Source: Nitratireductor thuwali (GTDB taxonomy: Bacteria; Pseudomonadota; Alphaproteobacteria; Rhizobiales; Rhizobiaceae). Taken from it: a stretch of DNA of 64,000 nt. The number at the start of each line of letters is the position of its first letter. Positions within the stretch are counted from its first letter, which is position 1. Below, one piece after another: positions 27,701-39,400 of the stretch. The notes beneath the pieces were generated by a model that was not told the DNA's origin, ran no database searches, and saw nothing but the letters and a program-made list of their open reading frames with translations. The stretch spans positions 3,966,001-4,030,000 of the forward strand of contig NZ_CP030941.1 of the NCBI RefSeq assembly GCF_036621415.1, in the 5' to 3' direction. Both the position numbers and the translations under genes were made by a program.

Positions 27701-29244
27701 TCGATGCGGTGGCGGTCGTTTCGGGGTCCGCCCCCAATGGCGATGCGGTGACGGACATGTCCGACGATCCGGCCGAGGCCGCCAATGCCGATCCCGAGGG
27801 CGACGGCGAACCGGACGATCCGACGGTGCTGCTTTTGCCGCAGAACGCGGTGCTGGCGCTGGAAAAGTCCGGCATCATCGACGATGCCGACGGCAACGGC
27901 TTCGCCGATCCGGGCGAGGGGATCCTTTATAGCTTCACCGTGGAGAACACCGGCAATGTGACCGTCGACGACGTCACCCCGTCCGATCCCGGCCCGCGCT
28001 TTGACGGCCATGCGCCGGCCGGCAGCCTGTCTTCCTTCGATCCGGGGCCGGTGCGCCTTGCGCCGGGGCAAGCCCAGGTCTTCACCGCGACCTACAGCCT
28101 GGCCGAGGCCGACCTCGACCATGTGCTGGGCGTCGAGGAAGGCGTGGTCAACGAGGCCGCCGCCACCGGCCGCGCGGCCCGCGACGGGGGTGAGGTAGTC
28201 TCGCCGCCGGCCTCGGCGGTTCTGACCCTGCCGGGCTTTGCCATCACCAAGACGGCACGGCAGAAACAGGTCATGCGCGGCGGGCGCGTGCCCTACACCA
28301 TCACCGTGCGCTCGCTCACCGACGGGGCGGCGACCGGCACGGTGGTCGACCAGATGCCGTCCGGCTTCGCCTTCCTTGAAGGCTCGGCCAGCGTCGACGG
28401 GGTTGCCTTCGCGCCTGAGGTCGAGGGCCAGTTCCTCACCTTCAAGGACCTGACCATCGCCGCCGATGCGGACACGGTGATCGAACTGTCGCTGGTCGCG
28501 AGCGCCTCGGCCAAGCCCGGCAAATATGTCAACCGGGCGCGGGTGCTGGCCCCCAATGGCCGCCCGCTCACCCGCGACGCCACGGCGACCGTCGAGGTGG
28601 TGGTCGAGCCGGTGTTCGACTGCGGCGACGTCATCGGCAAGGTGTTCGACGATGCCAACCGCAACGGCTACCAGGACGACGGCGAGCGCGGGCTGCCGGG
28701 CGTCCGGGTGGCGACGGTCAGCGGGCTGCTGATCACCACCGACAGGCACGGCCGCTTCCACGTGGCCTGCGCCGACCTGCCCGACCAGCGGATCGGTTCG
28801 ACCTTCATCATGAAGCTCGACCCGCGCACCCTGCCGACCGGCTACCGGATGGTGAGCGAGAACCCGCGCACGGTGCGGCTGACCGCCGGCAAGGCCTCGC
28901 GCCTCAACTTCGCGGCCGCCATCGGCCGCCTGGTGCGGCTCGACCTGACGGCCGAGGCCTTCGAGCCCGGCTCGACCGCGCTCAGGCCCGAATGGGAGCA
29001 GGGCCTCGGCCAGCTCATCGCGCTGCTGTCGGCCGAGCCCTCGACCCTGCGCCTTGCCTATATCGACCAGGGCACCGACCGCAGAACCGCCGCCAAACGC
29101 ACCAAAGCCGTCCGCAAGCTCATCCAGCACCGCTGGAAGCAGTCCGCCCCCAAATACACCCTCCACATCGAAACCCGCGTCCAGACCGCAAACCCGGACA
29201 GAACGCGAAACCGAAGGGGGCAGACGCCGGCGCTGTATAAGTGA
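24712..29244 (+). CDS. Giant secreted DUF11-like repeat protein B with SdrD-B and OmpA-like C-terminus
   Basis: This is a 1510-aa paralogue of the preceding protein. A basic N-terminus and hydrophobic segment end ASDAAAQS (about residue 43), a signal peptide. Residues about 45-270 look like a beta-propeller-type domain (repeated GIGAGRLHRIG, GLLYGVESNVLISID, GAVYGSANSGHGFFKFN units). Eight DUF11-like repeats begin near 272, 401, 524, 648, 773, 896, 1047 and 1175. Six carry D-A/N-D/N-G-D/N-G calcium-type loops. Four are joined by a PPGGxPGDxTV-like linker that gene A lacks. The SdrD-B domain (about 1300-1400) is almost identical to A, and the OmpA-like segment (about 1405-1470) and a basic tail finish the protein. 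TAGGGA precedes the ATG. It is probably an outer-surface or adhesive protein; its partner and ligand are unknown. Confidence 0.87.
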   Translation: MPTRPPRPREFLKSRFARKRHSPFRAIALVLMAVAASDAAAQSTLPDFGTCDDRMWLTQGSPTSLLRINKSVNPFTFINEGTSSAGYNASAYNPADNYGYGIGAGRLHRIGANGQTDDLGVISGLSPDPNLIAGDIAPDGTYYGTGNIITNRLYIVDIGSVSATSIPLSRSVGVGDIAWSDGLLYGVESNVLISIDPATGTVTTVGPTQAPADVYGAMFGAPGAVYGSANSGHGFFKFNLTSGKATLLSNSPGSGNNDGFKCVTSSLAFEADISITKSDGQEAYLAGEDVVYQITVVNNGPFGAESAQVDDPLPAGISDASWTCAGAGGGACRNASGTGGIVGELVDLPAGASVTYTLTMTIPADFSGDLVNTVQMTVPDDTIDPTPGDSTATDTTRRASLQTTKTSSLNDADGNGHPDLGETIEYAFVVENTGDVELTDVTIDDPAATVSGGPIASLAPGAIDSTTFTATRILSQADLDAGEVSNVATTSARDPDGDTVSVQSAPPGGAPGDATVTDLPAAGSMDVVKEAEHIDADGNGRMDAGETLAYTFTVTNTGNVTLTDVMVTDDKVTIQGGPIASLGSGAVDNSTFSATYTVTQQDVDAGGVENVAEANAKDPEGHDVTARSRPPGGNPGDSSRFDIAEDPSLAVEKAGSLEDANGNGSADAGETIRYAFTVTNTGNVTLTDVTVTDSRATVSGSPIATLAPGQVDATTVTGIYVVTQADLDAGEVENVAEASGVSPKGARAQALSHPPGGSPGDSTVTPLEPRAETDLVKEATLEDADGDGFADAGERVVYAFTVTNTGNVTVHDVTVEDDRAEVTGGPISLAPGQVDATSFTGHYVITQADIDSGSFANVATVNGKAPNGDDVTAVSRPPEGVPGDQTVIPFAPNPAIELELTGSVVDADGDGFPDAGEAVAYRFTVRNTGNVTLSNITIPSFDVELKDAAPASAAAIRPLALVPVGGTLASLAPGAEDAVTFASSYPLAQADIDAGRLDAVAVVSGSAPNGDAVTDMSDDPAEAANADPEGDGEPDDPTVLLLPQNAVLALEKSGIIDDADGNGFADPGEGILYSFTVENTGNVTVDDVTPSDPGPRFDGHAPAGSLSSFDPGPVRLAPGQAQVFTATYSLAEADLDHVLGVEEGVVNEAAATGRAARDGGEVVSPPASAVLTLPGFAITKTARQKQVMRGGRVPYTITVRSLTDGAATGTVVDQMPSGFAFLEGSASVDGVAFAPEVEGQFLTFKDLTIAADADTVIELSLVASASAKPGKYVNRARVLAPNGRPLTRDATATVEVVVEPVFDCGDVIGKVFDDANRNGYQDDGERGLPGVRVATVSGLLITTDRHGRFHVACADLPDQRIGSTFIMKLDPRTLPTGYRMVSENPRTVRLTAGKASRLNFAAAIGRLVRLDLTAEAFEPGSTALRPEWEQGLGQLIALLSAEPSTLRLAYIDQGTDRRTAAKRTKAVRKLIQHRWKQSAPKYTLHIETRVQTANPDRTRNRRGQTPALYK
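28579..28908 (+). repeat. C-terminal cassette shared with giant protein A (copy 2)
   Basis: This is the counterpart of 23861-24190, offset by 4718 bp in the same orientation. It encodes the same roughly 105-residue stretch from ATATVEVVVEPVFDCG to RTVRLTAGKAS. Recombination between the copies would fuse A and B in frame. Confidence 0.85.
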
Positions 29245-29253
29245 GCCCACACC

Positions 29254-29284
29254 GCCTTCTCCCCGGCAGCGCCGGGGAGAAGGC
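29254..29284. repeat. 14-bp perfect intergenic palindrome
   Basis: GCCTTCTCCCCGGC and GCCGGGGAGAAGGC flank an AGC loop, 9 bp past the gene B stop. CTTCTCCCC/GGGGAGAAG palindromes are a common dispersed intergenic element in rhizobial genomes (recalled). No T run follows, so it is not a classic terminator, though it may protect the 3' end. Confidence 0.65.
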
Positions 29285-29377
29285 CAACGTGACGCACGCT
29301 TCGGCAATGGAATCACGCCAACCGGCAGGGCGATTCGCCCGAAGAAGGGCGCGCCGCCGTAAGGCGCGCAATTTCTG

Positions 29378-29409
29378 CCAGGCCGGCCGCTGTGCCGGCC
29401 TGGTTCTTC
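29378..29409 (+). terminator. Hairpin with weak T-rich tail, possible terminator of giant gene B
   Basis: CCAGGCCGGC (29378-29387) and GCCGGCCTGG (29394-29403) form a perfect 10-bp stem with a CGCTGT loop, followed by TTCTTCC. Confidence 0.4.
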
Positions 29410-29524
29410 CCGGCCGCGGCACCATATGCCACCGGCAGGGCCGCGTTGACGCTGCCGCGCCGCGGCGCGGGCGCCATCGCGCGGAAATTCCCGGAGCCCG
29501 GCGCAAGATAATTGCCCGACGGGG

Positions 29525-29553
29525 TTGACGGTTTCCGGCGTTGCGAGTAATAC
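29525..29553 (+). promoter_or_regulatory. Probable sigma-70 promoter of the str operon (rpsL-rpsG-fusA-tuf)
   Basis: TTGACG (29525-29530) and TAATAC (29548-29553) are separated by exactly 17 bp. The -35 matches consensus at five of six positions. It is the best promoter match I found in the 557-bp gap and would give a leader of about 240 nt before rpsL. Confidence 0.62.
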
Positions 29554-29801
29554 CCGCCTCGTCTGAGCCGATGTGAGGCTTTCCTTTCCGGAGCGACACG
29601 CTCTGGAGTTTGCCTCAAACAGGGTTCGTTTTAACGAGCGACAGACTATCCGGCGCATGAAGCGGCTTCCGCTTCCTCTGCTTTGTTCGGGCAAGACCGC
29701 CAGAAAAGCGGTTGATGCCCGAATTCGCGCATGGATCGTCTGTTTTCGTACGAACGGTCCCCGTTCGACTGAGACCATGATTTGTAACGAGGGAAGGTTT
29801 A

Positions 29802-30173
29802 ATGCCGACCGTAAGCCAGTTGATCCGCAAGCCGCGCCAGGCGCCGGTGAAGCGTAACAAGGTTCCCGCCATGCAGGCCAACCCGCAGAAGCGGGGCGTT
29901 TGCACGCGCGTTTATACGACGTCGCCAAAGAAGCCGAACTCGGCCATGCGCAAGGTGGCGAAGATCCGGCTTGCAAACGGCTTCGAGGTGATCGGCTACA
30001 TTCCGGGCGAAGGCCACAACCTTCAGGAGCACTCCGTGGTGATGATCCGCGGCGGCCGCGTGAAGGATCTTCCCGGCGTGCGCTATCATATCATCCGAGG
30101 CGTGCTCGACACGCAGGGTGTGAAAAGCCGCAAGCAGCGCCGCTCCAAATACGGCGCGAAGCGTCCGAAGTAG
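29802..30173 (+). CDS. rpsL: 30S ribosomal protein S12
   Basis: This 123-aa protein of the decoding centre shows the N-terminus [38 protein letters not shown] containing the lysine whose mutation gives streptomycin resistance (wild-type Lys here), and the [16 protein letters not shown] motif with the aspartate that is methylthiolated in other bacteria. It is first in the str operon; rpsG follows after 60 bp. Confidence 0.98.
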   Translation: MPTVSQLIRKPRQAPVKRNKVPAMQANPQKRGVCTRVYTTSPKKPNSAMRKVAKIRLANGFEVIGYIPGEGHNLQEHSVVMIRGGRVKDLPGVRYHIIRGVLDTQGVKSRKQRRSKYGAKRPK

Positions 30174-30233
30174 GGTTTTCCGGCTTCGGCGCTTTTGTTT
30201 TGCGCCGGGCCTTGAAGGTGAGAGACGAAGAAG

Positions 30234-30704
30234 ATGTCCCGACGTCACCGTGCAGAAAAGCGCGAGATCAACCCGGACCCGAAATTCGGCGACGTGGTTG
30301 TGACCAAATTCATGAATGCCGTCATGTTCCACGGCAAGAAGTCCGCCGCCGAGCGGATCGTTTACGGCGCCCTGGACCAGGTTCAGGAAAAGGCCAAGCA
30401 GGAGCCCGTCACGGTCTTCCATCAGGCGCTCGACAACGTCGCGCCGCATCTGGAAGTGCGCTCCCGCCGTGTCGGTGGCGCCACTTATCAGGTGCCTGTC
30501 GATGTGCGCCCCGAGCGCCGCCAGGCGCTGGCCATCCGCTGGCTGATCACCGCCGCGCGCAACCGCAACGAGACCACCATGATCGAGCGCCTTTCCGGCG
30601 AGCTCATGGATGCGGCCAACAACCGCGGCACCGCTGTCAAGAAGCGCGAGGACACGCACAAGATGGCCGAGGCCAACCGCGCGTTCTCGCACTATCGCTG
30701 GTAG
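30234..30704 (+). CDS. rpsG: 30S ribosomal protein S7
   Basis: This 156-aa protein nucleates assembly of the 30S head and contacts E-site tRNA. It begins [19 protein letters not shown], followed by the [25 protein letters not shown] region and the C-terminal [18 protein letters not shown]. In E. coli S7 represses its own operon; no specific site was identified here. fusA starts 30 bp downstream. Confidence 0.98.
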   Translation: MSRRHRAEKREINPDPKFGDVVVTKFMNAVMFHGKKSAAERIVYGALDQVQEKAKQEPVTVFHQALDNVAPHLEVRSRRVGGATYQVPVDVRPERRQALAIRWLITAARNRNETTMIERLSGELMDAANNRGTAVKKREDTHKMAEANRAFSHYRW

Positions 30705-30734
30705 CGCCGGAACCGGATCGAAGAGGTACGTAAG

Positions 30735-32825
<2,091 letters not shown>

Positions 32826-32840
32826 TCCTGCCGGGTTCAC

Positions 32841-32879
32841 GGCAATCGTAAATGCCCGTGAAGGGCAATCGTAAATGCC
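32841..32879 (+). repeat. Tandem 16-bp direct repeat in the fusA-tuf gap
   Basis: GGCAATCGTAAATGCC occurs at 32841-32856 and again at 32864-32879, a 23-bp period. Each copy is itself a weak inverted repeat (GGCA...TGCC). It lies within the operon, 31 bp before tuf. Confidence 0.85.
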
Positions 32880-32909
32880 TGGACAGGCAAGAGACAATGG
32901 AGACCTCAC

Positions 32910-34085
<1,176 letters not shown>

Positions 34086-34146
34086 TTGGGCAGCATCCGA
34101 CGCGGCGCGGGCAGCCCGCGCCGCAGCGGAACAAGGAACTTGAAAA

Positions 34147-34455
34147 ATGAACGGACAGAATATCCGTATCCGCCTCAAGGCGTTCGACCACCGGGTGCTT
34201 GATGCTTCGACGCGCGAGATCGTGTCCACGGCCAAGCGCACCGGCGCGAATGTCCGCGGGCCCATCCCGCTGCCGACGCGGATCGAGAAATTCACGGTGA
34301 ACCGCTCGCCGCACATCGACAAGAAGTCGCGCGAGCAGTTTGAAATGCGGACCCACAAGCGTCTTCTGGACATCGTGGACCCGACGCCCCAGACGGTCGA
34401 CGCTCTTATGAAGCTCGACCTTGCTGCCGGCGTCGACGTCGAGATCAAGCTGTAG
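34147..34455 (+). CDS. rpsJ: 30S ribosomal protein S10
   Basis: This 102-aa protein also acts as NusE in antitermination with NusB and NusG. It shows [19 protein letters not shown], the loop [19 protein letters not shown] and the C-terminal [18 protein letters not shown]. It is the first gene of the S10 operon, which here appears continuous with str. Confidence 0.98.
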   Translation: MNGQNIRIRLKAFDHRVLDASTREIVSTAKRTGANVRGPIPLPTRIEKFTVNRSPHIDKKSREQFEMRTHKRLLDIVDPTPQTVDALMKLDLAAGVDVEIKL

Positions 34456-34531
34456 GCGGAAGACAATAGGTTAGGAACCCGGGCGAAGCCGAAAGGCCGC
34501 GAGCCGGGAACCCTGAAAGGAAATCGAACCG

Positions 34532-35260
34532 ATGCGTTCAGGTGTTATCGCACAGAAGATCGGGATGACGCGCGTCTACAACGAGGCGGGCGAGCATGTC
34601 CCTGTCACGGTTCTGCGCATGGAAAACTGCCAGGTCGTGGCCCAGCGCACCGAAGAGAAGAATGGCTACACGGCCGTTCAGCTCGGTGTCGGCCTTGCCA
34701 AGGTGAAGAACACGTCGAAGGCGTTGCGCGGTCATTTCGCTGCAGCCACGGTCGAGCCCAAGGCGAAGGTTGCCGAATTCCGGGTGTCGCCCGACAATCT
34801 TCTGGATGTCGGGGCCGAGATCACGGCGGATCATTTCGTCGCCGGCCAGAAGGTCGACGTGACGGGAACCTCCATCGGCAAGGGCTTCCAGGGCGTCATG
34901 AAGCGCCACAATTTCGGTGGCGGCCGTGCGACCCATGGTAACTCGGTGTCGCACCGCTCGCACGGCTCGACCGGCCAGCGCCAGGATCCCGGCAAGGTGT
35001 TCAAGGGCAAGAAGATGGCCGGCCACATGGGCAACCATCGCGTCACGACCCAGAACCTGGAGATCGTCTCCACCGATACCGAGCGCGGCCTGATCCTGGT
35101 CCGCGGCGCCGTTCCCGGCTCCAAGGGCGCCTGGATCATGGTGAGCGATGCCGTCAAGGCGCCGCTGCCCGAGGGCGCGCCGCTTCCGGCCGCCATCCGC
35201 GCCGCAAACAACGATGCCGCGAAGGCCGAAAACGCCGCCGCCAGCGAGGGGGCAGAATAA
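34532..35260 (+). CDS. rplC: 50S ribosomal protein L3
   Basis: This 242-aa protein reaches the peptidyl-transferase centre. It starts [28 protein letters not shown] and has the central [15 protein letters not shown] extension with [13 protein letters not shown]. It carries an Ala-rich C-terminal extension of about 30 residues beyond the E. coli length, which I recall as normal in alphaproteobacteria. Its stop overlaps the rplD start by one base (TAATG). Confidence 0.98.
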   Translation: MRSGVIAQKIGMTRVYNEAGEHVPVTVLRMENCQVVAQRTEEKNGYTAVQLGVGLAKVKNTSKALRGHFAAATVEPKAKVAEFRVSPDNLLDVGAEITADHFVAGQKVDVTGTSIGKGFQGVMKRHNFGGGRATHGNSVSHRSHGSTGQRQDPGKVFKGKKMAGHMGNHRVTTQNLEIVSTDTERGLILVRGAVPGSKGAWIMVSDAVKAPLPEGAPLPAAIRAANNDAAKAENAAASEGAE

Positions 35261-35880
35261 TGGATTTTAAGGTAACCACCCTTGCGGGCAAGGATGCCGG
35301 CAAGCTGAAGGTCTCCGACGAGATTTTCGGACTTGATCCGCGCGAGGACATCCTGCACCGCGTCGTGCGCTGGCAGCTTGCCAAGCGTCAGCAGGGTTCG
35401 CACAAGACCAAGGGGCGCGCCGAGATCGCGCGCACCGGCGCCAAGATGTACCGTCAGAAGGGCACCGGCCGCGCCCGCCATCACTCGGCGCGCGCTCCGC
35501 AGTTCCGCGGCGGCGGCAAGGCCCATGGCCCGGTCGTGCGCAGCCACGCCCACGAGCTGCCGAAGAAGGTTCGCGCACTGGGTCTGAAGCACGCGCTTTC
35601 GGCCAAGGCCAAGTCGGAAAGCCTGATCATCATCGACGATCTGGCATTTGCCGACGGCAAGACGAAGGCGCTGGTGGACAGCTTCGCCAAGCTCGGTCTT
35701 ACCAATGTGCTGATGATCGGCGGTGCCGAGCTCGACGCAGGTTTCAAGCGCGCGGCGCAGAACATTCCCAATGTGGATGTGCTGCCGGTGCAGGGCATCA
35801 ACGTCTACGACATCCTCCGCCGCGGCACGCTGGTGCTGTCCAAGGCGGCTGTCGAGGCCCTCGAGGAGCGATTTAAATGA
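35260..35880 (+). CDS. rplD: 50S ribosomal protein L4
   Basis: This 206-aa protein lines the exit tunnel. The extended loop contains [20 protein letters not shown] and [10 protein letters not shown] (about residues 63-90), where macrolide-resistance changes would occur; it looks wild type. In E. coli L4 represses the S10 operon, but no leader site was identified here. It is coupled at both ends (1-bp overlap with rplC, 4-bp ATGA overlap with rplW). Confidence 0.98.
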   Translation: MDFKVTTLAGKDAGKLKVSDEIFGLDPREDILHRVVRWQLAKRQQGSHKTKGRAEIARTGAKMYRQKGTGRARHHSARAPQFRGGGKAHGPVVRSHAHELPKKVRALGLKHALSAKAKSESLIIIDDLAFADGKTKALVDSFAKLGLTNVLMIGGAELDAGFKRAAQNIPNVDVLPVQGINVYDILRRGTLVLSKAAVEALEERFK

Positions 35881-36170
35881 CGGACCTTCGCCACTATGAC
35901 GTGATCGTCAGCCCGGTGGTCACCGAGAAATCGACGATGGCCTCGGAGAACAACCAGGTCGTCTTTAACGTGGCGCCCAAGGCCACCAAGCCCGAGATCA
36001 AGGCTGCCGTCGAGGCGCTGTTCGGTGTGAAGGTGAAGGGCGTGAACACACTTGTTCGCAAAGGCAAGGTGAAGCGGTTCCGCGGCACCATCGGTAGGCA
36101 GAGCGACGCCAAGAAGGCGGTCGTGACGCTGGTCGAGGGGCACTCGATCGACATCGCTACTGGTCTTTGA
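35877..36170 (+). CDS. rplW: 50S ribosomal protein L23
   Basis: This 97-aa protein at the tunnel exit is the docking site for trigger factor and SRP. Its features are [45 protein letters not shown] and the [19 protein letters not shown] segment. It starts inside the rplD stop (ATGA). Confidence 0.97.
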   Translation: MTDLRHYDVIVSPVVTEKSTMASENNQVVFNVAPKATKPEIKAAVEALFGVKVKGVNTLVRKGKVKRFRGTIGRQSDAKKAVVTLVEGHSIDIATGL

Positions 36171-36190
36171 GAGGCCGCGAGGATTAAGAC

Positions 36191-37027
36191 ATGGCACTCA
36201 AGAACTTCAAACCGGTAACCCCGGGCCAGCGCCAGCTGGTGATCGTTGACCGCTCCGGCCTCTACAAAGGCAAGCCGGTCAAGGGCCTTACCCAGGGACT
36301 GACGGGCAAGGGCGGCCGCAACAACACCGGCCGCATCACGGCCCGGTTCCAGGGCGGCGGTCACAAGCGGACCTATCGCCTGGTCGATTTCAAGCGTCGC
36401 AAGTTCGACGTTTCGGGCGTCATCGAGCGCATCGAGTACGACCCGAACCGGACCGGCTTCATCGCGCTGGTGCGTTATGAGGACGGCGAGCTGTCCTACA
36501 TCCTGGCGCCGCAGCGCCTGGCCGCCGGCGACAAGGTCATCTCGTCGCTCAAGGCCGTCGACGTGAAGCCCGGCAACACCATGCCGCTCTCCGCAATGCC
36601 GATCGGCACGATCGTGCACAATGTGGAGATGAAGACGGGCAAGGGCGGCCAGATCGCCCGTTCGGCCGGCGCCTATTGCCAGTTGGTCGGTCGCGATCAG
36701 GGAATGGCGATCCTGCGGCTGAACTCGGGCGAGCAGCGCCTGGTATCGGGCGGTTGCCTCGCCACGGTCGGTGCGGTGTCAAACCCGGACCACTCGAATA
36801 TCAGCCTCGGCAAGGCTGGTCGCAAGCGTTGGCTGGGCAAGCGCCCGCACAATCGCGGCGTCACAATGAACCCGGTCGATCACCCGCATGGCGGTGGTGA
36901 AGGCCGCACCTCCGGCGGCCGTCATCCGGTATCGCCGTGGGGCAAGCCCACCAAGGGCATGAAGACGCGGTCGAACAAGTCGACCGACAAGTTCATCATG
37001 CGCTCGCGCCATCAGCGCAAGAGCTAA
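36191..37027 (+). CDS. rplB: 50S ribosomal protein L2
   Basis: This 278-aa protein is required for subunit association and peptidyl-transfer integrity. It shows [40 protein letters not shown], and the C-terminal signature [20 protein letters not shown] (about residues 226-245) with the essential histidine. The length is typical. Confidence 0.98.
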   Translation: MALKNFKPVTPGQRQLVIVDRSGLYKGKPVKGLTQGLTGKGGRNNTGRITARFQGGGHKRTYRLVDFKRRKFDVSGVIERIEYDPNRTGFIALVRYEDGELSYILAPQRLAAGDKVISSLKAVDVKPGNTMPLSAMPIGTIVHNVEMKTGKGGQIARSAGAYCQLVGRDQGMAILRLNSGEQRLVSGGCLATVGAVSNPDHSNISLGKAGRKRWLGKRPHNRGVTMNPVDHPHGGGEGRTSGGRHPVSPWGKPTKGMKTRSNKSTDKFIMRSRHQRKS

Positions 37028-37043
37028 GGAAAGGTAACGGCAA

Positions 37044-37322
37044 GTGTCCCGTTCAGTTTGGAAAGGCCCCTTTGTCGATGGCTTTCTTTTCAAGAAGGTC
37101 GAGAAAGTTCGCGAGAGCGGACGCAAAGAGGTGATCAAGATGTGGAGCCGTCGCTCCACCATTCTGCCGCAGTTCGTCGGCCTGACCTTCGGCGTCTACA
37201 ACGGCCAGAAGCATATTCCGGTGCTCGTCTCGGAAGAGATGGTGGGCCACAAATTCGGTGAATTCGCTCCGACCCGCACCTATTACGGCCACGGGGCGGA
37301 CAAGAAGGCTAAGAGGAAGTAA
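37044..37322 (+). CDS. rpsS: 30S ribosomal protein S19
   Basis: This 92-aa 30S head protein starts at GTG (37044), preceded by AAGGAAAGG. The N-terminus [14 protein letters not shown] fits the family exactly, which settles the start. [20 protein letters not shown] and the C-terminal [21 protein letters not shown] are typical. Confidence 0.97.
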   Translation: MSRSVWKGPFVDGFLFKKVEKVRESGRKEVIKMWSRRSTILPQFVGLTFGVYNGQKHIPVLVSEEMVGHKFGEFAPTRTYYGHGADKKAKRK

Positions 37323-37324
37323 CG

Positions 37325-37714
37325 ATGGGCAAGGCCAAAGCGCCGCGCAGGCTTGCAGACAATGAGGCTCGTGCCGTACTGCGCACGATCCGCGTCAGCC
37401 CGCAGAAGCTGAACCTCGTTGCCGCGATGATCCGCGGGAAGAAGGTCGCGACAGCGCTCGCCGACCTTGAGTTCTCGCGCAAGCGAATCGCCGGCACCGT
37501 GAAGTCGACGCTGCAGTCGGCAATCGCCAATGCGGAGAACAACCACGACCTCGACGTGGATGCGCTGGTTGTCGCCGAGGCCTATGTCGGCAAGTCGATC
37601 GTCATGAAGCGTTTTCATGCGCGTGGCCGCGGCCGCGCCAACCGCATCGAGAAGCCGTTCTCGCATCTGACGATTGTCGTCCGCGAAGTCGAAGAGAAAG
37701 TGGAGGCCGCCTGA
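37325..37714 (+). CDS. rplV: 50S ribosomal protein L22
   Basis: This 129-aa protein has a hairpin that lines the exit tunnel. It shows [20 protein letters not shown] near the N-terminus and the hairpin tip region [21 protein letters not shown] (about residues 93-113). It starts 2 bp after rpsS, and its TGA stop overlaps the rpsC ATG by one base. Confidence 0.97.
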   Translation: MGKAKAPRRLADNEARAVLRTIRVSPQKLNLVAAMIRGKKVATALADLEFSRKRIAGTVKSTLQSAIANAENNHDLDVDALVVAEAYVGKSIVMKRFHARGRGRANRIEKPFSHLTIVVREVEEKVEAA

Positions 37715-38415
37715 TGGGCCACAAAGTTAATCCGATCGGCCTGCGTCTCGGCATCAACCGCACCTGGGATTCCCGCTGGTTCGCGGACAATGCCGAGTAT
37801 GGCGAGCTTCTTCACGAGGATCTGAAGATCCGCGACTATATCGAGAAGGAGCTCAAGCAGGCCGCCATTTCGAAGGTGGTGATCGAGCGCCCGCACAAGA
37901 AGTGCCGCGTCACGATCCATGCCGCCCGCCCCGGCCTCATCATCGGCAAGAAGGGCGCGGACATCGAAAAGCTGCGCCGCAAGGTCTCGTCGATGACGAA
38001 TGCGGAAACGCATCTCAACATCGTCGAGGTGCGCAAGCCCGAGATCGACGCGAAGCTGATCGCCCAGTCGATCGCCCAGCAGCTCGAGCGCCGCGTGGCC
38101 TTCCGCCGCGCCATGAAGCGTGCCGTTCAGTCGGCCATGCGTCTCGGCGCCGAGGGCATCCGCATCAACTGCTCGGGCCGTCTGGGTGGCGCGGAGATCG
38201 CGCGCATCGAATGGTATCGTGAAGGCCGGGTGCCGCTGCACACGCTTCGCGCCGACATCGACTACGGAACCGCCGAGGCGAAGACGGCCTACGGCATCTG
38301 TGGTGTGAAGGTCTGGGTATTCAAGGGCGAGATCCTCGAGCACGATCCGATGGCGTCCGAACGCCGCGTGGTCGAGGGTGAGCAGGGCGGCAGCCGCCGC
38401 CGTGAACACGCCTGA
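37714..38415 (+). CDS. rpsC: 30S ribosomal protein S3
   Basis: This 233-aa protein sits at the mRNA entry channel and contributes helicase activity. It begins [20 protein letters not shown]. The KH domain has the GxxG motif in [18 protein letters not shown] (about residues 64-81). The C-terminal domain includes [21 protein letters not shown] and [20 protein letters not shown]. Confidence 0.98.
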   Translation: MGHKVNPIGLRLGINRTWDSRWFADNAEYGELLHEDLKIRDYIEKELKQAAISKVVIERPHKKCRVTIHAARPGLIIGKKGADIEKLRRKVSSMTNAETHLNIVEVRKPEIDAKLIAQSIAQQLERRVAFRRAMKRAVQSAMRLGAEGIRINCSGRLGGAEIARIEWYREGRVPLHTLRADIDYGTAEAKTAYGICGVKVWVFKGEILEHDPMASERRVVEGEQGGSRRREHA

Positions 38416-38439
38416 GCCGGAATTTTGGAGTAGATAGAG

Positions 38440-38853
38440 ATGCTGCAACCAAAGCGCACGAAATTCCGCAAGCAGTTCAAGGGCCGCATCCATGGCATCG
38501 CCAAGGGCGGCACTGACCTGAACTTCGGTTCGTTCGGTATCAAGGCTCTTGAGCCGGAGCGGGTGACCGCGCGCCAGATCGAGGCCGCGCGCCGCGCCAT
38601 CACGCGCTATATGAAGCGCCAGGGCCGCGTCTGGATCCGGATTTTCCCCGACGTTCCCGTCACCTCCAAGCCGACCGAGGTCCGCATGGGTAAGGGTAAG
38701 GGTTCGGTGGATTACTGGGCCGCGCGCGTGAAGCCCGGTCGCGTAATGTTCGAGATCGACGGTGTGGGCGTCGACGTTGCACGCGAGGCGCTTCGCCTTG
38801 GTGCCGCCAAGCTCCCGATCAAGACGCGCTTCGTCCAGCGCATCGCAGAGTAG
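38440..38853 (+). CDS. rplP: 50S ribosomal protein L16
   Basis: This 137-aa protein contacts A-site tRNA. It begins [19 protein letters not shown] and has [25 protein letters not shown] and [23 protein letters not shown] blocks, the L16/L10e signatures. rpmC follows after 14 bp. Confidence 0.97.
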   Translation: MLQPKRTKFRKQFKGRIHGIAKGGTDLNFGSFGIKALEPERVTARQIEAARRAITRYMKRQGRVWIRIFPDVPVTSKPTEVRMGKGKGSVDYWAARVKPGRVMFEIDGVGVDVAREALRLGAAKLPIKTRFVQRIAE

Positions 38854-38867
38854 GAGAGGCAGTCATC

Positions 38868-39068
38868 ATGAAGGCCGTTGACGTAAGGGCGATGACGCCC
38901 GACCAGCTCGACGACGAGCTGGCCAAGCTGAAGAAAGAGCAGTTCAACCTTCGCTTCCAGAAGGCGACGGGGCAGCTCGAGAAAACCGCGCGTGTGAAGC
39001 AGATTCGCCGTGACATTGCGCGCATCAAGACAATCGCCGCCGAGAAATCGGCTGGCAGCAAGGCCTGA
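38868..39068 (+). CDS. rpmC: 50S ribosomal protein L29
   Basis: This 66-aa two-helix hairpin protein lies near the tunnel exit. Typical features are [22 protein letters not shown] and the second helix [18 protein letters not shown]. Confidence 0.95.
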   Translation: MKAVDVRAMTPDQLDDELAKLKKEQFNLRFQKATGQLEKTARVKQIRRDIARIKTIAAEKSAGSKA

Positions 39069-39079
39069 GGAAAGCGAAC

Positions 39080-39334
39080 ATGCCAAAGCGCGTTTTGCAG
39101 GGCACCGTGGTGAGCGACAAGAACGACAAGACGGTCGTCGTCCGCGTCGAGCGCCGTTTCGCTCACCCGCTGCTGAAGAAGACCGTGCGCCGTACCAAGC
39201 GGTACAAGGCTCATGATGAAACGAATGCGTTGAAGGTCGGCGACAAGGTGCTGATCCAGGAGACGCGTCCGATCTCGAAGGACAAGTGCTGGATCGTCAT
39301 CAACGAGACGGCCGCACAAGCGCCCGCACAATAA
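39080..39334 (+). CDS. rpsQ: 30S ribosomal protein S17
   Basis: This 84-aa OB-fold 16S rRNA binder shows [21 protein letters not shown], then the [15 protein letters not shown] loop and [18 protein letters not shown]. An Ala/Gln-rich tail ends it. Confidence 0.96.
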   Translation: MPKRVLQGTVVSDKNDKTVVVRVERRFAHPLLKKTVRRTKRYKAHDETNALKVGDKVLIQETRPISKDKCWIVINETAAQAPAQ

Positions 39335-39400
39335 GAACGTTTGGACAAGCCGGAAGCCGCGCGAGAGGCGCGCTTCCCATTAAGTAGAAGGCGGCCAGTC

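Larger units (their letters stand above)
29245..29801 (+). other. Non-coding region between giant gene B and rpsL
   Basis: These 557 bp contain no supported gene. They hold a perfect 14-bp palindrome (29254-29284), a second strong hairpin (29378-29403), further GC-rich short repeats to about 29510, the probable str promoter (29525-29553), and a roughly 245-bp leader for rpsL. The leader includes AAAGCGGTTGATGCC and other unremarkable sequence. Confidence 0.6.

Noticed and set aside
27334..29976. Minus-strand open frame of 880 codons opposite giant gene B
   Set aside because: The plus-strand frame encodes regular DUF11 repeats with conserved motifs, while the antisense frame is its mirror image.
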